DNA of 64,000 bases from Anthropogastromicrobium sp050944455 (GTDB taxonomy: Bacteria; Bacillota; Clostridia; Lachnospirales; Lachnospiraceae), in NCBI GenBank assembly GCA_050944455.1, contig JBMNRC010000002.1:1-64000 (forward strand), in the 5' to 3' direction. Position 1 is the first letter of the stretch; each line of letters starts with the position of its first letter. The notes below the pieces were generated by a model. The model worked only from the letters and a program-made list of their open reading frames with translations. It ran no database searches and was not told where the DNA came from. A program made the translations under genes and the position numbers. Of this stretch, positions 10,029-18,351 are shown in pieces.

Positions 10029-10118
10029 AAGTTGAACTACGCCGGTGTTCCGCCGGCGCAAATTATTGACTTTACGCTGAATCAGAGGGGGATTGTCCCC
10101 GCAGAAGGGGTGGTATTT

Positions 10119-11408
10119 TTGGACGTCGGAGACGCCGCGCGATTGTTGGTTCTGGTGATACTGATAGTGCTTTCTGCCTTTTTTTCCTCGGCGGAAACCG
10201 CGATGACAGCCTGCAACAAGATCCGTATCCGTTCTATGGCGGATGCCGGTGACCGGCGGGCGCGGAAGCTTCTCAAAGTGCTGGACAACGGTCCCAAGAT
10301 GCTCAGCACGATTCTCATCGGAAACAACATTGTCAACCTGACGGCGTCCTCGATCGCGACCGTGTTCGCGACGGACGTGTTCGGAAGCGGCGCGGTCGGG
10401 CTGTCCACAGGCGTTCTCACCCTGGTTGTGCTGATCTTCGGCGAAATTTCGCCCAAGGACGCCGCGTCGGTTCACGCGGACGGCATGGCGCTTCGTTTCT
10501 GCGGGATCATCTCCGTTCTGATGAAGATCTTCACGCCGGTGATTTTCATCGTGAATTCGATCGCGAAGGGAGTGCTCCGCCTGCTCGGCGTCGATCCGGA
10601 TAAAAAGAAGGACGGCATCACCGAGGAGGAACTTCGCACCATCGTGGACGTCAGCCACGAGGAAGGCGTCATCCAGAAGGACGAGCGCAACATGATCAAC
10701 AACGTGGTCGACTTCGGGGATTCCAAGGCGAGAGACGTGATGGTCCCCCGCATCGACATGGTGATGATCGACGCGGACGCGACCTACAGCCAGCTGATGG
10801 AAGTGTTCCGTGAGAATATGTTCACCAGAATGCCGGTCACGGAGGGCAGCGAGGCAAACGTCATCGGCATCCTCAACATGAAGGACATCCTTCTGTACCA
10901 CGAGGGAGATCCGTTCTCTATCCGGAACTATCTGAGAACGCCTTTCTTCACCTATGAGGACAAAGCCACGGCGGAACTGCTGCCGGAGATGAGGGCGGCC
11001 AACGCCAGCCTGGCCATCGTGCTGGACGAGTACGGAAACACCGCCGGTCTCGTGACGCTGGAAGACCTGCTGGAGGAGATCGTTGGTGATATCCGCGACG
11101 AGTACGACGCGGACGAACCCGCGGATTTTGAAAAGGTGTCCGACCGGGAATACCTGGTGCTCGGATCCGTCAATCTCGACGACGTCAACGACAGGCTCGG
11201 TTTGTCGCTGCAATCCGAGGATTACGATACGATCGGCGGCTATGTCGTCGGCCTGCTGGACCATCTCCCGTCACCCGGCGAGAAGGCGGAGGAAAACGGC
11301 GTGGTTTTCAAAGTGGAGAGAATGGACAAAAAGAGGGTTGACCAGGTCCGCATCATTCTTCCTGAAAAACAGGAGGAGCCTGAGAAAGAAGTTGACGGGG
11401 AGGAATAA
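10119..11408 (+). CDS. CNNM/CorC (hemolysin-type) transporter family protein
   Basis: About 429 residues with the standard order: a DUF21 membrane domain with three or four helices (about 5-190; LLVLVILIVLSAFFSSAETAM carries the conserved start), a CBS pair (about 205-325; PRIDMVMIDADATYSQLM onward) and a CorC_HlyC C-terminal domain (about 340-415; EYLVLGSVNLDDVNDRLG). Members move Mg2+ or other divalent ions or Na+; the hemolysin label is historical. I choose TTG 10119, seven bases after AAGGGG, because the promoter at 10000-10028 begins transcription after the upstream ATG. GTG 10110 is an alternative. It precedes secDF by 60 bases without a terminator, so co-transcription is likely. Confidence 0.9.
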   Translation: MDVGDAARLLVLVILIVLSAFFSSAETAMTACNKIRIRSMADAGDRRARKLLKVLDNGPKMLSTILIGNNIVNLTASSIATVFATDVFGSGAVGLSTGVLTLVVLIFGEISPKDAASVHADGMALRFCGIISVLMKIFTPVIFIVNSIAKGVLRLLGVDPDKKKDGITEEELRTIVDVSHEEGVIQKDERNMINNVVDFGDSKARDVMVPRIDMVMIDADATYSQLMEVFRENMFTRMPVTEGSEANVIGILNMKDILLYHEGDPFSIRNYLRTPFFTYEDKATAELLPEMRAANASLAIVLDEYGNTAGLVTLEDLLEEIVGDIRDEYDADEPADFEKVSDREYLVLGSVNLDDVNDRLGLSLQSEDYDTIGGYVVGLLDHLPSPGEKAEENGVVFKVERMDKKRVDQVRIILPEKQEEPEKEVDGEE

Positions 11409-11468
11409 CCGGAATCCCGGGACCGCCCCGCTGGCATAAATTTTTTAGAACAAGAGGAGAACAAAGCA

Positions 11469-13670
11469 ATGAGCAGGAAAGGTGCAGTTGCACGGTTGAT
11501 TGCCTGGCTCGCGCTGCTGGCGTTTATCGGCTATACAGCGATTTTCGGGCTGGGCAGCGATGGTTCGGGAAGCATGAATGACATCACTCTCGGACTGGAT
11601 CTGAGAGGCGGCGTCAGCATTACCTACCAGACGGTGGAAGACGTCACGTCCCAGGAACTGGAGGACGCGCGGAACAAGCTGCAGCAGCGCGCGGAGCAGC
11701 AGTCTACCGAAGCCAACGTGTACACCGAGGGAACCAACCGCATCACGGTTGAAATTCCCGGCGCGACCGACGCGAACCAGATTCTCGAGGAACTCGGAAA
11801 ACCCGGTACCCTGATTTTCTGCACGGATTCCTCCGACCCCGAAGGGACAACCGTGATCACCGGATCCGATGTGGTGGACGCCCAGCCGAGAGTCACCCAG
11901 GATTCGACGACCAACGCCACGGAGTATGTCGTTGAACTCACCCTCACTTCCGAAGGACGGGAGAAATTCTCAGAGGCGACCGCGGAACTGTATCAGAACA
12001 ACGACCCGATTTACATCATATACGACGGAGAGGTCATCAGCGCCCCGACCGTGCAGGCGCACATCGATTCCGAAACCTGCGAAATCACAGGCATGAGCAG
12101 CTATGAGGCCGCTTCGGACCTGGCGTCCAACATCCGCATCGGCGCGCTTCCGGTTGAGCTGGAGGAAATCCGCTCCGAAGTCGTCGGCGCAAGGCTCGGA
12201 CAGGATGCCGTCCGCACCAGCCTGCTGGCCGGCGTCATCGGCCTGATCATCATCTTTATCTTCATGATCGCCTACTACCGCCTGCCCGGCGCCGTGGCGT
12301 CCTTCGGACTGCTCATGTACACCACGCTGGTGATCGTTCTGGTCAGCACCTTCAAGGAAGAGATCACACTGACCCTTCCGGGCATCGCGGGTATTATCCT
12401 GGGCATCGGCATGGCCGTGGACGCGAACTGCATTATCTTCTCCCGCATCCGCGAGGAAATCGGGCAGGGGAAAGCTGTCCGCGCAGCGATTGAAGCCGGA
12501 TTCTCCAAGGCTTTCTCCGCGATTCTCGACGGAAACGTCACGACGCTGATCGCGGCAGCCGTTCTGTTCTTCCTCGGCTCCGGAACCGTCAAGGGATTTG
12601 CCGAAACCCTGGCCCTCGGCATCGTGGTTTCCATGTTCACCTCGCTTGTCGTCGTCCGCTCGGTGATGCGCTCGCTTGTCGCGCTCGGCGCCGAGAACGA
12701 GAAACTCTACGGCAAGGTAACGGAAACCAGGGTATTCGACTTTATCGGGAAGAGAAAAATCTGCTATCTCGTATCTTCCGCGGTAATCCTGGTCGGGATT
12801 GTGAGCATGATTATCCACGGGATCGTCGGGTATTCCCTGAACTACAGCCTTGAGTTCGTCGGAGGCGCGTCCACCAGCGCAGTGCTGGACCAGGAGTATA
12901 CCGTTGAGGAACTGGCGGATGAAGTCGAGCCTGCTGTCGTTGAAGCTATCGGCGACACCGATGTCCAGATTACGCCGGTCCAGAACAGCAGCGAGGTGAT
13001 TATCCGCACCAAGACGCTGAGCCTGGACCAGAGAACCGCGCTGTACGACACGCTGTCCGAAGACTTCGGCGCGGACGAGTCGCAGATCACAACCGAGAAC
13101 ATCAGTGCTACGGTATCTTCGGAGATGCAGCGGTCGGCCATCATCGCCGTCATTGTCGCGGCGATCTTCATGCTGCTGTATGTCACGATCCGTTTCCGCA
13201 ACTTCGCGTTCGGCGCGACCTCCGTAATCCCGCTGATCCATGATGTGCTGGTTCTGCTGGCGTTCTACGCGGTCTTCCGCTGGACGGTCGGCAATACGTT
13301 CATCGCGTGCATGCTCACGATCGTCGGTTATTCGATCAACGCCACGATCGTCATCTTCGACCGTATCCGCGAGAACCTCAAGCTGCACAAGGGCGACATG
13401 AACAATGTGCAGATCGTCAACCTGTCCATCAGCCAGACGCTGACGAGAAGCATCAATACCTCCCTGACCACGCTGATCATGGTTGTCGTGCTCTTCATCC
13501 TGGGCGTGACTGCCATCCGCGAATTCGCGCTTCCGCTGATCGTCGGCATTATCTGCGGCTGCTACTCCTCCGTCTTCATCGCGGGCTGCCTGTGGTATGA
13601 TTTCCAGAACTTCCTGGACAGCCGCGCGGCAAAGAAGAAAAAGGCCGCTGCCGGGAAGAAATCATCCTGA
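11469..13670 (+). CDS. secDF: Fused protein translocase subunits SecD and SecF
   Basis: 733 residues with SecD and SecF in one chain, as in Bacillus. SecDF uses the proton gradient to pull preproteins from the SecYEG channel. The SecD half has TM1 (about 9-27), the LGLDLRGGVSITYQ motif, a large extracytoplasmic domain to about 230 and five helices (250-400) with GIGMAVDANCIIFSRIREE. The SecF half restarts at about 435 (ICYLVSSAVILVGIVSMI), with its own exported loop and the matching YSINATIVIFDRIRENL motif. The tail is lysine-rich. AAGAGGAG supports the start. It lies 20 bases before tgt, and yajC follows, so the translocon accessory genes share one transcript. Confidence 0.97.
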   Translation: MSRKGAVARLIAWLALLAFIGYTAIFGLGSDGSGSMNDITLGLDLRGGVSITYQTVEDVTSQELEDARNKLQQRAEQQSTEANVYTEGTNRITVEIPGATDANQILEELGKPGTLIFCTDSSDPEGTTVITGSDVVDAQPRVTQDSTTNATEYVVELTLTSEGREKFSEATAELYQNNDPIYIIYDGEVISAPTVQAHIDSETCEITGMSSYEAASDLASNIRIGALPVELEEIRSEVVGARLGQDAVRTSLLAGVIGLIIIFIFMIAYYRLPGAVASFGLLMYTTLVIVLVSTFKEEITLTLPGIAGIILGIGMAVDANCIIFSRIREEIGQGKAVRAAIEAGFSKAFSAILDGNVTTLIAAAVLFFLGSGTVKGFAETLALGIVVSMFTSLVVVRSVMRSLVALGAENEKLYGKVTETRVFDFIGKRKICYLVSSAVILVGIVSMIIHGIVGYSLNYSLEFVGGASTSAVLDQEYTVEELADEVEPAVVEAIGDTDVQITPVQNSSEVIIRTKTLSLDQRTALYDTLSEDFGADESQITTENISATVSSEMQRSAIIAVIVAAIFMLLYVTIRFRNFAFGATSVIPLIHDVLVLLAFYAVFRWTVGNTFIACMLTIVGYSINATIVIFDRIRENLKLHKGDMNNVQIVNLSISQTLTRSINTSLTTLIMVVVLFILGVTAIREFALPLIVGIICGCYSSVFIAGCLWYDFQNFLDSRAAKKKKAAAGKKSS

Positions 13671-13690
13671 TCAGATTCTGAGGAAACAGA

Positions 13691-14839
13691 TTGAAATACG
13701 AACTGCTTAAAACGGAAGGCCGGGCCAAACGGGCGCGGGTGACGACGGTCCACGGCGTCATCGAGACCCCGGTTTTCATGAATGTCGGAACAGTGGCGGC
13801 CATCAAAGGGGCTGTCTCGACCAGGGACCTGCGGGGAATCGGCACGCAGGTTATGCTGTGCAACACCTATCATCTGCATGTGCGCACCGGCGACGAGGTG
13901 ATCAGAAGCCTCGGCGGCCTCCGCCGGTTCATGAACTGGGACCGGCCGATTCTGACCGATTCCGGGGGCTTTCAGGTATTTTCCCTGGCGGACATGCGCA
14001 GGATCCGCGAGGAAGGGGTGACCTTCCACTCCCATATCGACGGCCATGTGATTTTCATGGGCCCCGAGGAGAGCATGCAGATCCAGTCCAACCTGGGATC
14101 CACCATCGCGATGGCCTTCGACGAATGCCCTTCCTCGGTGGCGGAGCGGTCCTACATCGCACAGAGCGTGGCGCGCACAACCCGGTGGCTGGCGCGCTGC
14201 AAGGCAGAGATGGAGAGGCTGAATTCGCTGCCGGATACCGTGAATCCTGACCAGCTGCTTTTCGGAATCAACCAGGGCGGCATTTACGAGGATATCCGGA
14301 TCAGCCAGGCGGATGAAATCTCCGCGATGAACCTGGACGGCTACGCTGTCGGCGGCCTGGCTGTCGGCGAGACCGCGGAACAGATGTACCACATCCTGGA
14401 CGTCACTGTCCCGCATCTGCCGCAGAACAAGCCGACCTATCTGATGGGAGTCGGGACGCCGGCCAATATCCTGGAAGGCGTGGAGCGCGGCGTGGACTTT
14501 TTCGACTGCGTCTATCCGTCGAGAAACGGGAGACACGGCCACGTCTACACCAGATTCGGGAAGCTGAACCTGTTCAACGCGAGGTACACCCTGGACACGC
14601 GCCCGATCGAGGAGGGCTGTCAGTGCCCGGCCTGCCGGGATTACAGCAGGGCCTACATCCACCATCTGCTCAAGGCGAAGGAAATGCTGGGTATGCGGCT
14701 GTGCGTGCTGCACAACCTGTATTTTTACAATCATCTGATGGAAGAAATCCGCGGAAGTCTTGACGGCGGGTATTTCGGGGAGTATAAGAAATCCATGCTT
14801 GAGTCGATGAGCTCAGGTGAAGAGGAGGAAACCACATGA
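13691..14839 (+). CDS. tgt: tRNA-guanine transglycosylase (queuine tRNA-ribosyltransferase)
   Basis: 382 residues; exchanges guanine-34 for preQ1 in tRNAs with GUN anticodons, the committed step of queuosine formation in tRNA. Catalytic Asp90 lies in LTDSGGFQVF and the nucleophile Asp272 in FFDCVYPSRNGRHGH. The zinc ligands are Cys310, Cys312, Cys315 and His341. The start is TTG 13691 after GAGGAAAC, 20 bases downstream of secDF. Its stop overlaps the yajC ATG (ATGA). The tgt-yajC-sec grouping is ancient, but here secDF comes first. No other queuosine gene is in the window. Confidence 0.96.
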   Translation: MKYELLKTEGRAKRARVTTVHGVIETPVFMNVGTVAAIKGAVSTRDLRGIGTQVMLCNTYHLHVRTGDEVIRSLGGLRRFMNWDRPILTDSGGFQVFSLADMRRIREEGVTFHSHIDGHVIFMGPEESMQIQSNLGSTIAMAFDECPSSVAERSYIAQSVARTTRWLARCKAEMERLNSLPDTVNPDQLLFGINQGGIYEDIRISQADEISAMNLDGYAVGGLAVGETAEQMYHILDVTVPHLPQNKPTYLMGVGTPANILEGVERGVDFFDCVYPSRNGRHGHVYTRFGKLNLFNARYTLDTRPIEEGCQCPACRDYSRAYIHHLLKAKEMLGMRLCVLHNLYFYNHLMEEIRGSLDGGYFGEYKKSMLESMSSGEEEETT

Positions 14840-15276
14840 AAAACGTACTGAAAAAAGTGCTAGGCGGGGCGGCTGCCGCGGCAGGTTCGGTGATGGCTTT
14901 CGCGGGCACCGCCATGGCGGACTCGACGTCCAGTTCATCTTCCGGGACGAGCGCGCAGAGCTGGCTGATGATCATTGTTTACTTTGTGATTATCATCGCG
15001 GTGATGTACTTTATCGCGATCCGCCCGCAGAGCAAGGAAAAGAAACAGCAGCAGCAGATGCTTTCGCAGCTTGAGATCGGCGACATTGTGCTGACGACCT
15101 CCGGCTTCTACGGAACCATCATCGATATCACGGACGATACCGTGATCGTCGAGTTCGGCAACAACAAGAACTGCCGTATCCCGATGCAGAAGACGGCAAT
15201 CGTCGAATGCGAGAAGCCGGACGGAAGCTCTCCGACAGCGCCGGCGTCCGGCACAAAGAGCAAGGATACCAAGTAA
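14836..15276 (+). CDS. yajC: Preprotein translocase accessory subunit YajC
   Basis: 146 residues. The YajC core is recognisable from residue 42: one transmembrane helix (WLMIIVYFVIIIAVMYFIAI), then RPQSKEKKQQQQML and the small cytoplasmic domain (IGDIVLTTSGFYGTIIDI). Ahead of it is an extra N-terminus that looks like a cleavable signal peptide: KKVLKK-type basic start, an Ala/Gly-rich hydrophobic stretch and AMA-DS near residue 28, then a Ser/Thr linker. This matches the N-out topology of YajC but is not seen in short homologues. It overlaps tgt by 4 bases with GAGGAGG before the ATG. The operon ends at the perfect hairpin 15307-15354. Confidence 0.93.
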   Translation: MKNVLKKVLGGAAAAAGSVMAFAGTAMADSTSSSSSGTSAQSWLMIIVYFVIIIAVMYFIAIRPQSKEKKQQQQMLSQLEIGDIVLTTSGFYGTIIDITDDTVIVEFGNNKNCRIPMQKTAIVECEKPDGSSPTAPASGTKSKDTK

Positions 15277-15306
15277 CCTGAACCGGGAAGCATTTGTTCT
15301 CCCTGT

Positions 15307-15354
15307 TGAAAATGCCGCGCGGAACCGTTTCTGCGGTTCCGCGCGGCATTTTCA
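15307..15354. terminator. Bidirectional terminator between yajC and the DUF1836 gene
   Basis: A perfect 21-base-pair stem (15307-15327 with 15334-15354) and a 6-base loop. The stem starts with A residues and ends with T residues, so it reads as an intrinsic terminator on both strands for the two convergent genes. Confidence 0.9.
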
Positions 15355-15401
15355 GCCTTTGGAGGCGCTGTATTCTGACAACCCGCCCGGCGTTCAGCGG
15401 C

Positions 15402-16034
15402 TTATTTCCTGGGATTTTTCTCTTTTCTTTCCTTTTCGGCGTCCGCCTCCTCGGCGCGGATGTTGTCGATGATCCTCTCCATCAGCTGCTTTTTCAGGTA
15501 TACGTCAAACCCCAGCATGCAGAGATAGGTGAAGGTGGCGAGCCGGTCTTTCTCAACCGGATCCTTCAGGTCGCTGAACAGCTTGTTGGATTCGAACAGT
15601 TTGTGGGAGATATCCTTCACCGTGCGGAACATCTCGCCTTTCATGCTTTCGACGATGCGGTCGTAGGCGTCGGGCATGCTGATCTCCGAGCTGCCCTCCG
15701 GATACAGGCTCCGGATCAGGCTGAACATGGTCTGGATGTCGCTGATGGAAAGGATATTCTTCAGGTAGTAGATGAAGATCAGGTAGATCATGTGGTCTTT
15801 CTTGTATTTCTTGGCAACCGGCGCCGGCAGAATGCGGTTTTTGGCGTAGTTGTTGATCATGGTCTTGGTCAGGACCTTGTCGGATTCATACCGCCTCGTC
15901 TCAGACAGGTGGGTATCCATAAACGTCAGGACCTGGTCCATGTAAAGGTCGATATCGGGTATCTCGTCCGATGTGATATGCTGCAGCGAATTCAGGTATC
16001 TGATAAATGCTTTGGTCAGTTCGCGGTCGTCCAT
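15402..16034 (-). CDS. DUF1836 domain protein
   Basis: 210-residue, mostly helical protein matching the DUF1836 pattern widespread in Firmicutes: an acidic N-terminal helix (ITSDEIPDIDLYMDQVLTFM), then a KVLTKTMINNYAKNRILPAP segment like the recognition part of a MerR-type helix-turn-helix, followed by YKKDHMIYLIFIYYLKN. The family is believed to be a DNA-binding regulator, but targets are unknown. The C-terminus is strongly charged (EERKEKNPRK-type). The gene is convergent with the secDF operon and monocistronic, with an extended -10 promoter near 16100. No catalytic residue is seen. Confidence 0.85.
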   Translation of the reverse strand: MDDRELTKAFIRYLNSLQHITSDEIPDIDLYMDQVLTFMDTHLSETRRYESDKVLTKTMINNYAKNRILPAPVAKKYKKDHMIYLIFIYYLKNILSISDIQTMFSLIRSLYPEGSSEISMPDAYDRIVESMKGEMFRTVKDISHKLFESNKLFSDLKDPVEKDRLATFTYLCMLGFDVYLKKQLMERIIDNIRAEEADAEKERKEKNPRK

Positions 16035-16097
16035 TCCGTCAACCCCTTCCGGAAACTGTTCCGCCCGGCGGCCCGAGCGCTGTCTGCGGTTTCTTTA

Positions 16098-16106
16098 ATC
16101 ATACCA
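16098..16106 (-). promoter_or_regulatory. Extended -10 promoter of the DUF1836 gene
   Basis: On the minus strand TGGTATGAT (16106 down to 16098) gives an extended -10; no good -35 is visible. The start point would be near 16091, about 55 bases before the ATG. Confidence 0.45.
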
Positions 16107-16306
16107 TAATTTGCGCGGGAATTGTCCCGGCATCCCCGGACTTTTTGACGGCGGCAGCGGGAAAGGTGTTCCCGCGGGCGGACTGACCGCGGTATACCCG
16201 GCAGGCCGCCGGATCGCTGCGGCAGGCGGCACCCGCGCGCGGGCCGGCAGCGGGACAGACTCAGCCGTTTAACCTGTTCTGCACAGAATATTCACAGAAT
16301 TTTGCG

Positions 16307-16335
16307 TTGATTACGCGGCCTGTTTATTGTATACT
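16307..16335 (+). promoter_or_regulatory. Promoter of pspA
   Basis: TTGATT (16307-16312), 17 bases, TATACT (16330-16335). It looks SigA-like. I see neither a sigma-54 nor a clear ECF-type element, although pspA genes elsewhere use those. The rest of 16035-16388 is GC-rich and contains only this and the minus-strand promoter. Confidence 0.7.
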
Positions 16336-16388
16336 GTCAATAAGAATCAGGTTTCTGACAACCAATTTCCATACAGGAGGCAAAGAAC

Positions 16389-17093
16389 ATGGGTATTCTT
16401 TCGAGATTCAAGGACATCATGTCAGCAAATATCAATTCAATGCTTGATAAAGCGGAGGATCCGGAAAAGATGATTGACCAGTATCTCCGCGAGCTCAATT
16501 CCGACCTTGGCAACGTAAAGGCGGAGACCGCTGCCGTCATGGCAGAGGAGACCCGCGCGAAGAGAGAGTATGAGAGCGCCCTGGAAGATGTCGACAAATT
16601 CCAGAGATACGCTGAAAAGGCGGTCAGGGCCGGCAATGACGCGGACGCGAAGGTATTCCTCCAGCAGAAAAACGCGGCGAACATCAAGGCGCAGGGACTC
16701 CAGAACGCTTACAAACAGGCTGCCGCCAACAGCGTGAAGATGCGCCAGATGCATGACAAGATCGCGAGCGACATCCGCGAGCTCAATGCCAGGAAAGATA
16801 CCATCAAGGCGAAGGTTGCTGTAGCGAAAACGCAGGAACACATCAATGAAATGAGCAGCCACACCAGCTACTCCGATAACACGGAGAGCGCGATGCAGAA
16901 GCTCGACGCGCTTGAAGCGCGCGTTGACAAGCGGCTTGACACGGCCAACGCGATGGCGGAGCTCAACGAGTCTTCCGAGGAAACGAACCTGGAGGATCTC
17001 GAGATGAAGTACGACCTGCAGAGCGATGCCTACAGCGATGTCGACGAAGAGCTTGCCGACCTCAAGAAAAAGATGGGCCAGACACAGAACTGA
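16389..17093 (+). CDS. pspA: PspA/IM30 (Vipp1) family membrane-protection protein
   Basis: 234 residues, almost entirely helical, the length expected for PspA. It begins with the amphipathic membrane-binding helix (MGILSRFKDIMSANINSML) and continues with the family core DKAEDPEKMIDQYLREL and the long coiled-coil hairpin (about 25-145, rich in KREYESALEDVDKFQRYAEKAV-type heptads). PspA proteins are bacterial ESCRT-III relatives that polymerise on damaged membranes. The start follows ACAGGAGGC. The next gene, 106 bases on, is an SPFH protein, as in the ydjFGHI group of Bacillus; no PspB, PspC or LiaF is nearby. Confidence 0.95.
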   Translation: MGILSRFKDIMSANINSMLDKAEDPEKMIDQYLRELNSDLGNVKAETAAVMAEETRAKREYESALEDVDKFQRYAEKAVRAGNDADAKVFLQQKNAANIKAQGLQNAYKQAAANSVKMRQMHDKIASDIRELNARKDTIKAKVAVAKTQEHINEMSSHTSYSDNTESAMQKLDALEARVDKRLDTANAMAELNESSEETNLEDLEMKYDLQSDAYSDVDEELADLKKKMGQTQN

Positions 17094-17122
17094 AGCAAAG
17101 CATAATCTGAAAACGCTGCCGC

Positions 17123-17156
17123 GGTGCCGGAGGAACAGGTCTGTTTCTCCGGCGCT
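17123..17156 (+). terminator. Hairpin between pspA and the SPFH gene
   Basis: A long, nearly perfect stem (17126-17138 with 17141-17153, one G-U pair, extendable outward) without a T-run. It may reduce read-through or stabilise the pspA message rather than fully terminate. Confidence 0.4.
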
Positions 17157-17199
17157 GTGTTCTATATCGGGCTGATGCCTGCGAAAGGAAAACACAATC

Positions 17200-18189
17200 A
17201 TGGGATTTTTTAACGATCAGTTTTCAAGCGTAGTCGAGTGGGAGGAGTACAGGGATGACGTCATCTTCTGGAAATGGCCGGGCAGTGAGATCAAGCGCGG
17301 CAGCAAACTGATCCTCCGCGCCGGGCAGGACGCGGTGTTTATGTACAACGGCGTGTTTGAAGGTATTTTCACGGACGAGGGAACCTTTGACATCGAATCA
17401 GATATCATCCCGTTCCTCAGCACGCTGAAGAGCTTCAGATTCGGCTTCAACACCCCGCTCCGCGCCGAGGTCATGTTCATCAACACGAAGGAATTCACGA
17501 AAAAATGGGGAACGAAGAACCCGATCGCACTCCCCGTGAACGGTCTTCCCGGAGGCATGCCGATCCGGTCGTTCGGCATGTATTCGTTCAAAGTAGCCGA
17601 CGCCCGCACGCTGATCGACAAGATCGCCGGCATCAAGCAGCAGTTTACGACGGACGACGTGGCGGAGCGGGTCTCTTCGGTTCTGGATCCGATCCTGATG
17701 CGCGCTATCTCCACGCAGGGAAAGGACATGTTCAATCTCCAGGCCAACGCCCCGGAGATCGGGAACTCCGTGAAGGAAGACCTCGACATGCAGCTGCTGA
17801 AGATCGGCCTGACAGTGACGGATTTCCAGATCCAGAGCGTCTCCTACCCGGAGAAGGTCGCCGAGATGCAGGAGAAGGCGGCTGCGGCCGCGATGGTGAG
17901 CGATACCGATCATTACACCAGAGTGCAGATGGCGGACGCCCTGGGCAAGGGCGGTTCGGCGGCAGGGTCCGACGCGGCGTCCTTTGCCGGGATGGCGATG
18001 GGAATGGCAGTGGGCAGCCAGATGGCGAAACAGATGACGGGACAGGATGCGCCGCAGAATGCCGGCGGCGGGAGCGCGGGGAACGCGTCCGCGTCAGACG
18101 GAGGAGCTTATCCGAAATTCTGCCCGAACTGCGGAAGGCCGACGGACGGCAGCAGATTCTGCCCGGACTGCGGACAGAAACTGGCCTGA
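17200..18189 (+). CDS. SPFH domain protein with C-terminal zinc ribbon (YdjI-like)
   Basis: 329 residues. The first 240 match the SPFH/Band 7 group related to virion-core-like proteins (FFNDQFSSVVEWEEYRDDVIFWKWP; later MQLLKIGLTVTDFQIQSVSYPE). A helical stretch with EMQEKAAAAAM and a Gly/Ala/Ser-rich linker follow. The end is a zinc ribbon with two CxxC pairs (FCPNCGRPTDGSRFCPDCG). No transmembrane helix is evident, so it would be a peripheral membrane protein. It follows pspA, the same pairing as in Bacillus YdjF-YdjI, and probably forms scaffolds recruited by or with PspA under membrane stress. The function is inferred from the family and the neighbour. Confidence 0.88.
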   Translation: MGFFNDQFSSVVEWEEYRDDVIFWKWPGSEIKRGSKLILRAGQDAVFMYNGVFEGIFTDEGTFDIESDIIPFLSTLKSFRFGFNTPLRAEVMFINTKEFTKKWGTKNPIALPVNGLPGGMPIRSFGMYSFKVADARTLIDKIAGIKQQFTTDDVAERVSSVLDPILMRAISTQGKDMFNLQANAPEIGNSVKEDLDMQLLKIGLTVTDFQIQSVSYPEKVAEMQEKAAAAAMVSDTDHYTRVQMADALGKGGSAAGSDAASFAGMAMGMAVGSQMAKQMTGQDAPQNAGGGSAGNASASDGGAYPKFCPNCGRPTDGSRFCPDCGQKLA

Positions 18190-18351
18190 GCAAAAGCGGG
18201 CCGGAAGCGGGCCGGAAACGGGCCGCCCGCAGACGGGATTTCCGGATATAACAGAGATGAGGAAAGCGTGAGACAGTCCTGCCTCCCGGCGGGACTGCCT
18301 TCCTTTATATTGACTGCACGGAGAATGCATTTCACGGATTACGGAGGTTTC

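Noticed and set aside
10032..10118. Longer N-terminus for the CorC-type protein
   Set aside because: The promoter at 10000-10028 would start transcription at or after this ATG, and a ribosome site precedes TTG 10119.
15294..16109. Open frame of 271 codons antisense to the DUF1836 gene
   Set aside because: It begins in a terminator hairpin, and the opposite strand matches a known family.
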